Notes: generated by a model not told the origin, from the sequence alone. A DNA stretch of 36,221 bases from Pseudoflavonifractor capillosus (GCF_016899775.1 NZ_JACJJE010000032.1:1-36221); one strand, 5' to 3'; positions 18,539-29,260 are shown, counted from the first letter of the stretch. Program-made: numbers and translations.

Positions 18539-18562
18539 TTTAGTTAAAAAATTTTAACTAAA
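18539..18562. promoter_or_regulatory. Palindromic candidate operator (MarR/FabT-type)
   Basis: A perfect 11-bp inverted repeat, TTTAGTTAAAA and TTTTAACTAAA, with a 2-nt centre, lies just downstream of the -10 box over or beside the transcription start. MarR-family FabT proteins repress fab operons by binding AT-rich palindromes at such positions, and a MarR gene closes this operon. It lacks the form of a FapR site as I remember it. The protein-site pairing is inference. Confidence 0.6.
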
Positions 18563-18605
18563 ATATTGGAAGGACCATGAGAGAAGATTTGAGAGGAGAA
18601 TTCCT

Positions 18606-18842
18606 ATGTTTGAAAAAGTACGTGATATCATTGTGGATACCCTGAGCTGTGAGATGGAGGACGTCACCATGGAGGCCGATCTGGCCGAGGACCTGGGCGC
18701 CGACTCCCTGGATGCCGTGGAGCTGAACATCGCTCTGGAGGAGCAGCTGGGTCTGTCCATCGCCGATGAGGACCGCCCCAACATGAAGACCGTGGGCGAC
18801 ATCGTCCGCTATCTGGAGGCTCTGGAGAGCAAGGCCGAGTAA
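18606..18842 (+). CDS. acpP: Acyl carrier protein
   Basis: A 78-residue acidic helical protein with the phosphopantetheine attachment serine S34 in the motif GADSLDAVEL. ACP carries the growing acyl chain through all the Fab enzymes encoded downstream. The start at 18606 has GAGGAG 7 nt upstream. Length and motif are standard. It is the first gene of the operon, 75 nt past the predicted transcript start, so it should be the best expressed. Confidence 0.97.
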   Translation: MFEKVRDIIVDTLSCEMEDVTMEADLAEDLGADSLDAVELNIALEEQLGLSIADEDRPNMKTVGDIVRYLEALESKAE

Positions 18843-18872
18843 TTCAAAATTTTAAAATGAGGTGACTGTTCC

Positions 18873-19324
18873 ATGGATCTGGAATCCATTTACGCGCTGA
18901 TGGAGCGCTTTGAGCGCTCCTCCCTCACTGGACTGGAGCTGGAGCAGAATGGGACTCGCCTGAAGCTGGACAAGACCGTGGCTGTGGCCGCCGCTCCCGC
19001 GGCGGCTGTGGCCGCGGTTTCCGCTGTCCAGACCCCGGCGGCTCCCGCTCCCCAGTCTGAGGCCCAGAATGGGACTCAGGATGAGGGCGAGTACATTAAG
19101 GCCCCCCTGGTGGGCACGTTCTACGCCGCCGCCGGCCCGGACGCCGAGCCCTTTGTGAAGGTGGGCGACCAGGTGAAGAAGGGCCAGACGGTGTGCATCC
19201 TGGAGGCCATGAAGATGATGAGCGAGATCCCCGCCCCCATGGACTGCGTGATCGAGGAGATCCTGGTGGAGAACGGAAGTCTGGCGGGCTATGACGCCCC
19301 CCTGTTCCGGGTTCGGAGGGTATA

Positions 19325-19325
<1 letters not shown>
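18873..19325 (+). CDS. accB: Biotin carboxyl carrier protein of acetyl-CoA carboxylase
   Basis: A 150-residue BCCP. The N-terminal 35 residues are the conserved BCCP leader (ESIYALMERFERSSLTGLEL). An Ala/Pro/Val-rich mobile linker follows (38-62), then the biotinyl domain with the biotin lysine K114 in EAMKM. It shuttles carboxybiotin between AccC and AccAD. GAGGTGA precedes the start, and its TAA stop overlaps the accC ATG by one base, so translation is coupled. Confidence 0.97.
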
Positions 19326-20692
<1,367 letters not shown>

Positions 20693-20693
20693 T

Positions 20694-21578
20694 ATGCAGC
20701 CACTGTTTCGCTCCCGCCGGGACCGGCTGGACCGACTGCGCCGCCAGCGGGAGGAGGCCGTCGAGGCCGCCGCCCGCCGCTCGGCCATCCCGGAGAACGG
20801 GACTCAGACCTGCCCCGGCTGCGGCGCGGAGTGCGCCAACCAGGAGCTGGTGAAAACCGAATACGTCTGCCCCCACTGCGGCTACCATCTGCCCATCGGG
20901 GCCTATCTGCGCCTGTCTCTGCTGCTGGATCCCTTCAGCTTCCGGGAGCTGTGGCCCGAGATGACCGCCCCCAACGTGCTGGACTTCCCGGGGTATGAGG
21001 GCAAGCTGGCCGCCCAGCGGGAGAAGACCGCCCTGCCCGACGCGGCGGTGGCGGCCACCGGCAAGCTGGACGGATACCAGGCGGTGTTCGCCGTGCTGGA
21101 CAGCCGCTTCTTCATGGCCAGCATGGGCGTGGCCGTGGGGGAGAAGATCACCCGGGCGGTGGAGTACGCCCAGAAGCACAAGCTGCCCCTGATCATCTTC
21201 TCTGCCAGCGGCGGGGCCCGGATGCAGGAGGGCATTCTCTCCCTGATGCAGATGGCCAAGACCAGCGCCGCCATCGAGCGGTTCTCCGCGGCGGGGGGGC
21301 TGTACATCGCGGTCTACACCCACCCCACCACCGGCGGCGTCACCGCCAGCTTCGCCTCCCTGGGGGACATCACCCTGGCGGAGCCGGGGGCCCTCATCGG
21401 CTTTGCCGGGCCCCGGGTCATCCGGCAGACCATCGGCCAGGAGCTGCCCGAGGGCTTCCAGCGCGCTGAATATCTGGAGGAGCACGGCTTTGTGGATCAG
21501 ATCGTCCCCCGGCCTCAGCTGCGGGAGACCCTGGCCCAGCTGCTGGCCCTCCATCGAAAGGGGGTCTTCCACAGATGA
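20694..21578 (+). CDS. accD: Acetyl-CoA carboxylase carboxyltransferase subunit beta
   Basis: A 294-residue crotonase-fold subunit. It has the four-cysteine zinc ribbon of AccD, C40/C43 (TCPGCG) and C59/C62 (VCPHCG), after a basic N-terminus. The oxyanion-forming region SASGGARMQEG and the segment GGVTASFASLGD are present. With AccA it transfers CO2 from carboxybiotin to acetyl-CoA, giving malonyl-CoA. The stop overlaps the accA start (ATGA), which helps equal production of the two subunits. Confidence 0.97.
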   Translation: MQPLFRSRRDRLDRLRRQREEAVEAAARRSAIPENGTQTCPGCGAECANQELVKTEYVCPHCGYHLPIGAYLRLSLLLDPFSFRELWPEMTAPNVLDFPGYEGKLAAQREKTALPDAAVAATGKLDGYQAVFAVLDSRFFMASMGVAVGEKITRAVEYAQKHKLPLIIFSASGGARMQEGILSLMQMAKTSAAIERFSAAGGLYIAVYTHPTTGGVTASFASLGDITLAEPGALIGFAGPRVIRQTIGQELPEGFQRAEYLEEHGFVDQIVPRPQLRETLAQLLALHRKGVFHR

Positions 21579-22384
21579 GCGACGTGACAGCCGCCCAGCG
21601 GGTCAAGCTGGCCCGGGCAGTATCCCGGCCGGGGGCGATGGACTATATCAACGCCCTGTTTACCGACCTGTTTGTGTGCAAGGGGGACCGCCTCCACCGG
21701 GAGGACCCCTGTGTCTTCGGGGCCATCGCCCGCTTCCACGGCAAGCCGGTGACCGTCATCGGCACCCGGAAGGGGCGCACCTTTGAGGAAAAAATGAAAT
21801 ATAACTTCGGCATGCCCAGCCCTGAGGGCTACCGGAAGGCCCAGCGCCTCATGCGCCAGGCGGAGAAGTTCAAGCGGCCCATCATCACCTTTGTGGACAC
21901 CCCCGGCGCCTACCCCGGCCTGGAGGCCGAGGCGGAGGGGCAGGGGCAGGCCATCGCCGCCTCTCTGGCCCTGATGAGCTCCCTCACCGTCCCGGTGATC
22001 GCGGTGGTCATCGGCGAGGCGGGCAGCGGCGGGGCGCTGGCCCTGGCCGTGGGCAACCGGGTGATCCTGCTGGAGAACGCCGTCTACTCGGTGCTCTCCC
22101 CCGAGGGCTTCGCCTCCATCCTGTGGAAGGACGCCGGGCGGGCCGACGAGGCCGCCGAGGTGATGAAGCTCACCGCCGCCGATCTGCTGCGCCTGGGGGT
22201 GGCCGACCAGGTCATTCCGGAGCCCGAGGGGGGCGCCCAGAACGACCCCAAGGCGGTGTTCGCCGCCGTAGACAAGGCCCTGACCCGGCATTTGAACCAG
22301 CTGTCCAAGGAGAAGGATCTGGCCGCCCAGCGATATCAAAAATTCCGCGCCATGGGCGTGGTTCGGGAGGAGAACGAGATATGA
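21575..22384 (+). CDS. accA: Acetyl-CoA carboxylase carboxyltransferase subunit alpha
   Basis: A 269-residue partner of AccD. Recognisable segments are FVDTPGAYPGLEAEAEGQGQ and VIGEAGSGGALALAVGN, which shape the acetyl-CoA and biotin sites. It is shorter than the E. coli subunit (about 319 residues) because the N-terminal helical extension is reduced, as in many clostridia. ATGA overlaps with accD upstream and fabH downstream bind it into the operon. Confidence 0.96.
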   Translation: MSDVTAAQRVKLARAVSRPGAMDYINALFTDLFVCKGDRLHREDPCVFGAIARFHGKPVTVIGTRKGRTFEEKMKYNFGMPSPEGYRKAQRLMRQAEKFKRPIITFVDTPGAYPGLEAEAEGQGQAIAASLALMSSLTVPVIAVVIGEAGSGGALALAVGNRVILLENAVYSVLSPEGFASILWKDAGRADEAAEVMKLTAADLLRLGVADQVIPEPEGGAQNDPKAVFAAVDKALTRHLNQLSKEKDLAAQRYQKFRAMGVVREENEI

Positions 22385-23340
22385 ACGGACTGCAGATCCT
22401 TGGCACTGGACGGGCGCTGCCGGAGCACGTCGTCACCAACGACGATCTGGCCAAGATCGTGGACACCAGCGACGAGTGGATCGTCAGCCGCACCGGCATC
22501 AAGGAGCGGCGCTTTGCCCGGGAGGGGGAGAATCTCACCCAGTTCGCGGTGGAGGCCGCCCGCCAGGCCATCGCCAGGGCGGGCATCCGGCCGGAGGACC
22601 TGGGGCTGTGCCTGATGGGCACCGTCACCTCCGACAACGCCACTCCGGCCCAGTCCTGCCTGGTCCACCAGGCGCTGCGCCTGCCGGAGGACTGCCCGGC
22701 CTTTGACCTGAGCGCGGGCTGCTCCGGCTTCCTGTACGCCATGGAGACGGCGGCGGCCCTGCTGCCCCGGATGAGCCGCCCCTACGCCCTGATCCTGGGG
22801 GGCGAGCTTCTGAGCCGGATCACCAACATGGAGGACCGCTCCACCTGCATCCTGTTCGGGGACGGGGTGGGGGCCGTGGTGGTCAAGTCCACCCAGGACG
22901 CCCCCTGGTACGCCCACCTGGGCGCCCGGGGAGAACGGGATATCCTGTGGTCGGGCGGCATGGGCAGCGAGGAGCGCTATCTCCACATGAACGGCCAGGA
23001 GGTCTTCAAGTTCGCCCTGGAGACCGTCCCCCAGGCGGCCCGGACCCTGCTGGCCAAGGCCGGCATGGAGAAGGAGCAGGTGGATTGGTACGTGCTCCAT
23101 CAGGCTAACCACCGCATTGTGGAGTCGGTGGCCCGGCGTCTGAAGGTGCCTCTGAGCAAGTGCTATGAAAACATCGAGCGCTATGGAAATACATCCGCGG
23201 GTACCATCCCCATCGCGCTGGACGAGATGGCGGAGCAGGGACTGCTGAAAGCGGGCCAGTGGATCATGTGTCTGGGCTTTGGCTCCGGAATGACCTGGGG
23301 CGGGGCCCTGTTCCAGTGGCAGGATAAGGAGGAGAAATAA
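22381..23340 (+). CDS. fabH: Beta-ketoacyl-ACP synthase III
   Basis: A 319-residue initiating condensing enzyme joining acetyl- or branched acyl-CoA to malonyl-ACP. The catalytic triad is present: C114 in LSAGCSGFLYA, H240 in VLHQANHRI and N270 in RYGNTSAGT. N-terminal SDEWIVSRTGIKERR is typical. Start MNGLQ at 22381 overlaps the accA stop by 4 nt; the frame is open upstream inside accA but that is overprinting. The stop is followed by fabK after one base. Confidence 0.97.
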   Translation: MNGLQILGTGRALPEHVVTNDDLAKIVDTSDEWIVSRTGIKERRFAREGENLTQFAVEAARQAIARAGIRPEDLGLCLMGTVTSDNATPAQSCLVHQALRLPEDCPAFDLSAGCSGFLYAMETAAALLPRMSRPYALILGGELLSRITNMEDRSTCILFGDGVGAVVVKSTQDAPWYAHLGARGERDILWSGGMGSEERYLHMNGQEVFKFALETVPQAARTLLAKAGMEKEQVDWYVLHQANHRIVESVARRLKVPLSKCYENIERYGNTSAGTIPIALDEMAEQGLLKAGQWIMCLGFGSGMTWGGALFQWQDKEEK

Positions 23341-23341
23341 C

Positions 23342-24280
23342 ATGCAGAAGCTGAACGAATGGCTGGGGATTGAGTTCCCCTTTATCCAGGGCGGTATGGC
23401 CAACATCGCCACCGCCGAGTTTGCCGCCGCCGTGTCCAACGCCGGCGCTCTGGGCCTCATCGGCGCGGGCGGCATGCCCCCCGAGGTGTTCCAGGAGAGC
23501 ATCCGCCGCTGCCGCTCCCTCACCGATAAGCCCTTCGGCGTGAACATCATGCTCATGCACCCCCAGGTGGAGCAGCTGGCCGCCATCGCCGCGGAGGAGA
23601 AGGTGGCCGTCATCACCACCGGAGCCGGCGATCCCACCCGCTTCATCCCCGCCTGGAAGGAGTCGGGCGCCAAGGTGATCCCCGTGGTGGCCGCCGTGGC
23701 CCTGGCCAAGCTGGTGGCCAAGCGGGGCGCCGACGCGGTAATCGCCGAGGGCACCGAGAGCGGCGGCCACGTGGGCGAGACCACCACCATGGCCCTGGTG
23801 CCCCAGGTGGTGGACGCGGTGGACATCCCCGTCATCGCCGCCGGCGGCATCGCCAGCGGACGGCAGCTGCTGGCCGCCTACGCCCTGGGGGCCATCGGCG
23901 CCCAGGTGGGCACCTGCCTGCTGGTGAGCGAGGAGTGCCCCATCCACGAGAACTACAAGAAGGCCGTCCTCAAGGCCAAGGACCGGGACACCGTGGTCAC
24001 CGGCCGGTCTGTGGACGCCCCGGTGCGCTGCCTGCGCAACCAGATGACCAACGCCTACATCGCCAAGGAGAAGGAGGGCGCCGACCGCATGGAGCTGGAG
24101 CACTTCACCCTGGGCGGCCTGCGGAAGGCCGTGTTTGACGGCGATGTGAAGACCGGCAGCGTCATGGCCGGTCAGGTGGCGGGCATGCTTCACGAAATAA
24201 AACCCCTGCGGCAGATCTTTGAGGAGATGACCGCCCAGTGCGGCCAGACCCTGAAGACTCTGGAGGGCATGGGCCTGTAA
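23342..24280 (+). CDS. fabK: FMN-dependent enoyl-ACP reductase II
   Basis: A 312-residue TIM-barrel flavoprotein of the 2-nitropropane dioxygenase/FabK group that reduces trans-2-enoyl-ACP with NAD(P)H in the last step of each elongation round. PFIQGGMANIA opens the barrel, the conserved AEGTESGGHVG contains the expected H143, and the FMN phosphate site is VIAAGGIASGRQL. It is the only enoyl reductase in the operon (no fabI/fabL). FabK enzymes are naturally insensitive to triclosan. A 109-nt gap separates it from fabD. Confidence 0.95.
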   Translation: MQKLNEWLGIEFPFIQGGMANIATAEFAAAVSNAGALGLIGAGGMPPEVFQESIRRCRSLTDKPFGVNIMLMHPQVEQLAAIAAEEKVAVITTGAGDPTRFIPAWKESGAKVIPVVAAVALAKLVAKRGADAVIAEGTESGGHVGETTTMALVPQVVDAVDIPVIAAGGIASGRQLLAAYALGAIGAQVGTCLLVSEECPIHENYKKAVLKAKDRDTVVTGRSVDAPVRCLRNQMTNAYIAKEKEGADRMELEHFTLGGLRKAVFDGDVKTGSVMAGQVAGMLHEIKPLRQIFEEMTAQCGQTLKTLEGMGL

Positions 24281-24389
24281 AGAGCCGTATCCGTTCCGTC
24301 GGGGCGCATGTTGTGCGCCACCGCAGGAAAATTCCCCATGATATCCCGGAGAAGGATGGAAGGACCAACACATTTTTTGGAGGGAAAGC

Positions 24390-25328
24390 ATGAAGCTAGC
24401 CTTTTTGTATGCCGGCCAGGGCTCCCAGCACGTGGGCATGGGCCGGGACCTGTATGAGAATTACCCCGCCTTCCGGGCGGTGCTGGACGCCGCCCCGGTG
24501 GACTTCGACCTGAAGCAGCTGTGCTTCGAGGGGCCGGAGGAGCAGCTGAACGACACCCGCTACACCCAGCCCTGCATGGTGGCCTTCGCCGCCGGCGTCA
24601 CCGCGGTGCTCAAGGAGGAGGGGATCACCCCCGCCTACACCGCCGGCCTGAGCCTGGGCGAGTACTCCGCCCTCCACTGCGCCGGGGTGCTGGACGCCCG
24701 GACCGCCGTCTCTCTGGTGGCCTTCCGGGGGAAGGCCATGGCCGAGGCCGTGGTGGGCCGCCCCTGCGGCATGGCCGCGGTGCTGAACCTGGACCGGGAC
24801 GCCCTGAAGAAGGCCTGTGAGGAGGCCTCCGACCTGGGGGTGGTGGAGTGCACCAACTTCAACTGCCCCGGGCAGATCGTCATCTCCGGCGACGCGGCGG
24901 CGGTGGACAAGGCCGGGGAGCTGGCCAAGGCGGCGGGGGCCAAGCGGGTCCTGCCCCTGAAGGTGAGCGGCCCCTTCCACACCTCCCTCATGGCCCCCGC
25001 CGGAGACGCCCTGCGGGAGAAGTTCAAGAGTGTGGACTTCCACGACATGGAGATCCCCGTCCTGTTCAACTGCCTGGGCCGTGAGATGGGGGAGGGGGAC
25101 ACCATCCCCGCCCTGCTGGAGCGGCAGGTCCAGTCCAGCGTGTACCTGGAGGACACCATCCGCCGTCTGGCCGACCTGGGTGTGGACACCGTGGTGGAGA
25201 TCGGCCCGGGCAAGGCACTGTCCGGCTTCGTGCGCAAGACGGCCAAACAGATCAAGTGCTATCCGGTGGAGACGGCCCAGGAGCTTCAGGCCGCCGTCGC
25301 CGCCCTGAAAGGAGAGAGCGACACATGA
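24390..25328 (+). CDS. fabD: Malonyl-CoA:ACP transacylase
   Basis: A 312-residue enzyme that loads malonate on ACP. The nucleophile S88 lies in [10 protein letters not shown], the partner H197 in SGPFHTSLM, and the N-terminus has the usual [20 protein letters not shown] precedes the start. The 109-nt gap upstream contains only a short GCGCA-type inverted repeat and no clear promoter. The stop overlaps fabG (ATGA). Confidence 0.97.
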   Translation: MKLAFLYAGQGSQHVGMGRDLYENYPAFRAVLDAAPVDFDLKQLCFEGPEEQLNDTRYTQPCMVAFAAGVTAVLKEEGITPAYTAGLSLGEYSALHCAGVLDARTAVSLVAFRGKAMAEAVVGRPCGMAAVLNLDRDALKKACEEASDLGVVECTNFNCPGQIVISGDAAAVDKAGELAKAAGAKRVLPLKVSGPFHTSLMAPAGDALREKFKSVDFHDMEIPVLFNCLGREMGEGDTIPALLERQVQSSVYLEDTIRRLADLGVDTVVEIGPGKALSGFVRKTAKQIKCYPVETAQELQAAVAALKGESDT

Positions 25329-26068
25329 GTCTGCAAGGAAAGAACGCCCTGGTCACCGGCGGCAGCCGGGGGATCGGCCGGGCCATCTGCCTGGAGCTGG
25401 CCCGTCAGGGGGCCAACGTGGCGGTGAACTACGCCGGCAACGCCAAGGCCGCCCAGGAGACGGTGGAGGCCTGCAAGGCCCTGGGGGTCCAGGCTGTGGC
25501 CATCCAGGCCGACGTGGCCGACGCCGCCGCCTGCGAGGCCATGGTGAAGGAGGTCATCTCCGCCTTTGGAAGCCTCCAGATCCTGGTGAACAACGCGGGC
25601 ATCACCCGGGACAACCTGGCCCTGAGCATCAGCGAGGCCGACTTCGACGCGGTGCTGGACACCAACCTGAAGGGGGCCTTCCACTGCTGCAAGGCGGCCT
25701 ACCGCCCCATGATGCGCCAGCGCTGCGGCCGCATCATCAACATGAGCAGCATCGTGGGCCTGCGGGGCAACGCCGGCCAGGCCAACTACTCCGCCAGCAA
25801 GGCGGGCCTCATCGGCCTGACCAAGTCCCTGGCCAAGGAGCTGGCCGCCCGGAAGGTCACCGTCAACGCGGTGGCCCCCGGCTTCATCGACACGGAAATG
25901 ACCGCCGTTCTGCCCGAGCAGGCCAAGGAGGCCATGCTCAAGACCATCCCCATGGCCCGGCTGGGCCAGCCGGAGGACGTGGCCCGGGCGGTGGCCTTCT
26001 TTGCCTCGGACGAGGCCGCCTATATCACCGGCCAGGTGCTGTGTGTGGACGGCGGCATGGCGGTTTGA
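25325..26068 (+). CDS. fabG: 3-oxoacyl-ACP reductase
   Basis: A 247-residue short-chain dehydrogenase that reduces 3-ketoacyl-ACP with NADPH. It has the Rossmann motif [21 protein letters not shown], and the catalytic set S142, Y155 and K159 with the family spacing ([10 protein letters not shown]). The start at 25325 overlaps the fabD stop; an upstream in-frame ATG lies inside fabD and is rejected. The C-terminal [13 protein letters not shown] is standard. Confidence 0.97.
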   Translation: MSLQGKNALVTGGSRGIGRAICLELARQGANVAVNYAGNAKAAQETVEACKALGVQAVAIQADVADAAACEAMVKEVISAFGSLQILVNNAGITRDNLALSISEADFDAVLDTNLKGAFHCCKAAYRPMMRQRCGRIINMSSIVGLRGNAGQANYSASKAGLIGLTKSLAKELAARKVTVNAVAPGFIDTEMTAVLPEQAKEAMLKTIPMARLGQPEDVARAVAFFASDEAAYITGQVLCVDGGMAV

Positions 26069-26087
26069 GCCGCAGAAAGGATTGAAC

Positions 26088-27332
26088 ATGATGGAAAAGA
26101 GACGAGTTGTCATCACCGGTATGGGCGCTGTCACTCCTCTGGGCCATACCGTTTCGGAGACCTGGGAGGCGGCCCGCGCCGGGGTGTGCGGCATCGCGCC
26201 CATTACCCTGTATGATGCCTCCAGCCAGAAGGTCTCTCTGGCGGCGGAGGTGAAGAACTTCGACCCCACCAAGGTGCTGGACAAGAAGGAGGTCCGCCGG
26301 ATGGACCGCTTCTCCCAGTTTGCCATGTACGCCGCGGCGGAGGCCATGGCGGACAGCGGCCTGGACCTGGAGCAGGAGGACACCGCCCGCATCGGCGTGT
26401 GCGTCTCCAGCGGCGTGGGCGGCATGCAGACCTTCCAGAACTCCTGTGAGGTGGGAGAGAGCCGGGGCTTTGACAAGGTTTCTCCCTTCTTCATCCCCAT
26501 GATCATCGCCAACCTGGCCGCCGGCCGCATCGCCATCCGGTACGGCCTCCACGGCATGTGCACCTGCCCGGTGACCGCCTGCGCCGGCGGCTCCAACGCG
26601 GTGGGCGACGCCTTCCACTACATCCGGGACGGCTATGCCGACGCCATGGTGTCCGGCGGCGCCGAGGCCACCATCACCTCCCTGGCCATCGGCGGCTTCA
26701 CCTCTATGAGCGCCCTGACCACCGCCTCCGACCCCAAGCGGGCCTCCATCCCCTTTGACAAGGAGCGCAGCGGCTTCGTCATGGGCGAGGGCGCGGGCAT
26801 CCTGGTGCTGGAGGAGCTGGAGCACGCCAAGGCCCGGGGCGCCAAGATCTATGGGGAGATCGTGGGCTACGGCACCAACTGCGACGCCCACCACATCACC
26901 GCCCCCGATCCCACCGGCACCTGGCCGGCGGCCTGCATCCAGCAGGCCCTGAGCGACGCGGGCATCGCCCCGGAGCAGGTGGACTATGTGAACGCCCACG
27001 GCACCTCCACCCCCCTGAACGACAGCGGCGAGACCGCCGCCCTGAAGAAGGTGTTCGGGGACCACGCCGGCAAGCTGATGGTCAGCTCCACCAAGTCCAT
27101 GACCGGCCACATGCTGGGGGCCGGCGGCGCGGTGGAGGCCATCTTCAGCCTGCTGGCCCTGAAGGACGGCTTTGTCCCCGCCACCATCAACTATCAGGTG
27201 CCCGACCCCGCCTGTGACCTGGACATCGTCCCCAACCAGGGGCGCGAGGCGGACATCAAGTACGCCATCTCCGATTCTCTGGGCTTCGGCGGCCACAACG
27301 CCTGCCTGGTCTTCCACAAGTGGGAGGGCTGA
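26088..27332 (+). CDS. fabF: Beta-ketoacyl-ACP synthase II
   Basis: A 414-residue elongation condensing enzyme. The Cys-His-His set is C165 in VTACAGGSNAV, H304 in VNAHGTSTPLND and H341 in STKSMTGHMLGAGG, with K336. The N-terminal VVITGMGAVTPLG is typical. The start is one of two adjacent ATG codons at 26088 and 26091, after AAAGG. It lies 19 nt after fabG and 3 nt before fabZ. Confidence 0.97.
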   Translation: MMEKRRVVITGMGAVTPLGHTVSETWEAARAGVCGIAPITLYDASSQKVSLAAEVKNFDPTKVLDKKEVRRMDRFSQFAMYAAAEAMADSGLDLEQEDTARIGVCVSSGVGGMQTFQNSCEVGESRGFDKVSPFFIPMIIANLAAGRIAIRYGLHGMCTCPVTACAGGSNAVGDAFHYIRDGYADAMVSGGAEATITSLAIGGFTSMSALTTASDPKRASIPFDKERSGFVMGEGAGILVLEELEHAKARGAKIYGEIVGYGTNCDAHHITAPDPTGTWPAACIQQALSDAGIAPEQVDYVNAHGTSTPLNDSGETAALKKVFGDHAGKLMVSSTKSMTGHMLGAGGAVEAIFSLLALKDGFVPATINYQVPDPACDLDIVPNQGREADIKYAISDSLGFGGHNACLVFHKWEG

Positions 27333-27335
27333 GAC

Positions 27336-27761
27336 ATGGAACTGAACATTCAGCAGATCATGGAGATCCTGCCCCACCGCCCCCCCTTCCTGCTGGTGGA
27401 TAAGATCACCGAGTGCGAGCCGGGGGTGAAGGCCACGGGCATCAAGTGCGTCACCATGAACGAGCCCTTCTTCACCGGCCACTTCCCCGGGCAGCCCATC
27501 ATGCCCGGCGTGCTCATCCTGGAGGCTCTGGCCCAGACGGGGGCGGTGGCCGCCCTTTCCCTGCCGGAGAACAAGGGCAAGCTGGCCATCTTCGGCGGCG
27601 TGAAGAACTGCCGCTTCAAGCAGCAGGTGGTGCCCGGCGACGTGCTGGAGCTGTCCTGCGAGCTGGTGGAGCAGTACGGCCCGGTGGGATACGGCAAGGC
27701 GGTGGCCAAGGTGGGCGGCAAGGTGGCCGCCCGCTGTGAGCTGACCTTCGTCATCCAGTAA
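27336..27761 (+). CDS. fabZ: 3-hydroxyacyl-ACP dehydratase
   Basis: A 141-residue hotdog-fold dehydratase. The catalytic residues are H49 in [14 protein letters not shown] and E63 in [21 protein letters not shown] is the family N-terminal motif. It forms trans-2-enoyl-ACP for FabK. No fabA, fabM or second fabZ is in the operon, so how unsaturated chains are made is not shown by this window. Confidence 0.97.
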   Translation: MELNIQQIMEILPHRPPFLLVDKITECEPGVKATGIKCVTMNEPFFTGHFPGQPIMPGVLILEALAQTGAVAALSLPENKGKLAIFGGVKNCRFKQQVVPGDVLELSCELVEQYGPVGYGKAVAKVGGKVAARCELTFVIQ

Positions 27762-27832
27762 GGCGGAAGCCTGAGGTGTGGCCATGAACCTGTTTTGGTC
27801 CGAAAACCGGCGCTTATGCAGGAGGCATGCCT

Positions 27833-28300
27833 ATGCTGGATGAGTCCTTTGACCGCGTGTATACCAAATTCAAGCTCCACTTCTACCGCTCCATCTTCTC
27901 CCGCTTCCAGGACCGGGAGGCCAGCCTGACCACGGTGGAGACCTTCTGTGTGGAGATCATCAACGCCCTGGGCCACCCCACGGTGAACGAGTTCTCCAGC
28001 TTCGTCAACATCTCGCCCCCCAACGCTGCCTACAAGATCAACAGCCTGATCCAGAAGGGCTACGTCACCAAGGAGCAGTCCCCTGACGACAAGCGGGAGT
28101 ACCACCTGTCCGTGACCCAGAAGTATTTCGACTACTGCAACATCAGCCAGCGCTATCTCACCACGGTTCTGGACCGGGTGAAGGAGCGCTTTCCCCAGGA
28201 GGATGTGGACAAACTGGAGGAGATGCTGGACGTGATCTCCGGCGAGCTCATGCCTGAGCTGGACCCCGGCGTCCCGGTACAGTCCCATCCGGCGTCCTGA
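27833..28300 (+). CDS. MarR-family regulator, candidate FabT-like repressor
   Basis: A 155-residue winged-helix protein. The DNA-binding segment is VNEFSSFVNISPPNAAYKIN and the beta-wing is KGYVTKEQSPDDKREYHLSV, where DDKRE is a MarR hallmark. Helices at both ends would form the dimer. The start MLDES at 27833 has AGGAGG at 7 nt; the ATG 6 nt earlier is too close to that site. It is the last gene of the fatty-acid operon and is followed by a terminator. FabT in streptococci is a MarR protein that represses fab genes with acyl-ACP as co-repressor, but it sits upstream there. The same role here, acting on the palindrome at 18539, is inference. Confidence 0.85.
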   Translation: MLDESFDRVYTKFKLHFYRSIFSRFQDREASLTTVETFCVEIINALGHPTVNEFSSFVNISPPNAAYKINSLIQKGYVTKEQSPDDKREYHLSVTQKYFDYCNISQRYLTTVLDRVKERFPQEDVDKLEEMLDVISGELMPELDPGVPVQSHPAS

Positions 28301-28305
28301 TGGAA

Positions 28306-28343
28306 GCAGCCCGGCCAATTAGGCCGGGCTGCTTTTCTTTTTT
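28306..28343 (+). terminator. Terminator of the fatty-acid operon
   Basis: A perfect 11-bp GC-rich stem (GCAGCCCGGCC with GGCCGGGCTGC) has a 5-nt loop and is followed by TTTTCTTTTTT. It begins 6 nt after the MarR stop. Confidence 0.95.
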
Positions 28344-28375
28344 GCTGCACGGGGGATTTCGCCGCCCGCTCTTTT

Positions 28376-28545
28376 TTAGCCTTCCCCCTGGGGGCCGACT
28401 CCCCTTATCAAGGGGAGATGTCGCGAAGCGACAGAGGGGATAGGGAAGGTGGCTGGCCGCAAGGCCAGACGGATGAGGGGGCAGTGGAAGATTACGCTCC
28501 GTTTGCAGAGGATTCCGCCGTCTGCGGACGGCGGGTTACTTTGCC
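28376..28545. repeat. Palindrome-rich intergenic repeat unit
   Basis: A chain of small perfect palindromes: CTCCCCTT/AAGGGGAG (28399-28417), GTCGC/GCGAC (about 28420-28432), CTGGCC/GGCCAG (about 28452-28467) and CCGCCGTC/GACGGCGG (near 28518-28536). The last motif recurs in altered form near 36093-36112. Such segments resemble the dispersed repeats common between genes of gut Oscillospiraceae. No coding potential is supported. Confidence 0.6.
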
Positions 28546-28970
28546 CGCGGCGGTTCGTCGTCGCAATGGCCCAGGTCACCTTCTCTTGGCCCTTCGGGCC
28601 AATTCACCTTGAGTCCGCTTGTCTCAGTTTCCGCCTGACGGCGAAAACTGCGCCCGCTCCCTTGCTCCTCCTCTTCCCGGCGAACCCGCTGCGCTGGGCT
28701 TCGCCGGGAGGTACGGGAGAAATTCACCAAAACGCCGCCGGGGTTTGCTCCGAGGAGCACCGTTCCGGTGCTCCAAGTCGCCGCACCCCGGACCCCATTA
28801 CGAGGGACGCGTACCTGCTGAATTTTACAAAATTTCCGGCGCGCAAAATCTGAGTGGCATTTCTCAATTCAATCCGGGCCACTGGGCCCTGGGTTTGCAA
28901 AAATTGCTGTTGCTGCGGCTCCTGTTCCGCGCCTGGCTTGACCGAGCAGGTGGCGGCTGGTGCTGAGCTG
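28546..28970. other. Gene-free GC-rich spacer
   Basis: Open frames exist here but lack ribosome sites and protein-like composition. Short palindromic pieces occur, such as TTGGCCC/GGGCCAA near 28587-28604 and the GGAGCACC/GGTGCTCC pair near 28756-28772. I see no RNA gene. Confidence 0.4.
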
Positions 28971-29150
28971 TAGGGCGCGGCCTCCCGGACGCGCCGCATT
29001 CATCTGCGGGCCGGCCGGTGTCCGGCCCCTACGAAAAAGAAGGGAAGGCTTCTGTGACCGCCGTAGGGGCGGGTGCCCTCACCCGCCCGCCCTGATATGT
29101 TCCGTTTTACCAGTAGGGGCGGCCCCATGCGCACCCGCCCGCGCCCTGTA
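28971..29150. repeat. Cluster of GTAGGGGCGG-type repeats
   Basis: Three imperfect copies begin GTAGGG: near 28971 (GTAGGGCGCGG), 29066 (GTAGGGGCGGGTG) and 29113 (GTAGGGGCGGCCCC). Each ends in a GC arm partly complementary to its start (for example CACCCGCCCG). One inverted end (GGCCCCTAC) lies near 29024. Each unit can form a GC-rich hairpin of about 28 nt. Confidence 0.6.
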
Positions 29151-29187
29151 TAGCCGCGCCGGACGAACATTTTGTGCAAAACCGCCC

Positions 29188-29216
29188 TTGTGCCCCGGAG
29201 GCGGATGTAGTATGCT
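29188..29216 (+). promoter_or_regulatory. Weak candidate promoter of the FHA-FtsW operon
   Basis: TTGTGC (29188-29193), a 17-bp spacer and TATGCT (29211-29216), 45 nt upstream of the start. Both boxes are partial matches only. Confidence 0.3.
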
Positions 29217-29260
29217 GTATCTAAGTCTGTTGTCAATCCCATGTGAAAGGAGGGGCTTGC

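Noticed and set aside
18577-18645. Short upstream frame of 22 codons overlapping the acpP start
   Set aside because: It has a GGAAGG close to its ATG, but the spacing is poor and it runs out of frame into acpP. Without conservation data it is more likely chance.
28344-29240. Several open frames of 60-130 codons
   Set aside because: They lie in palindromic repeats, have no ribosome sites and overlap one another on both strands.
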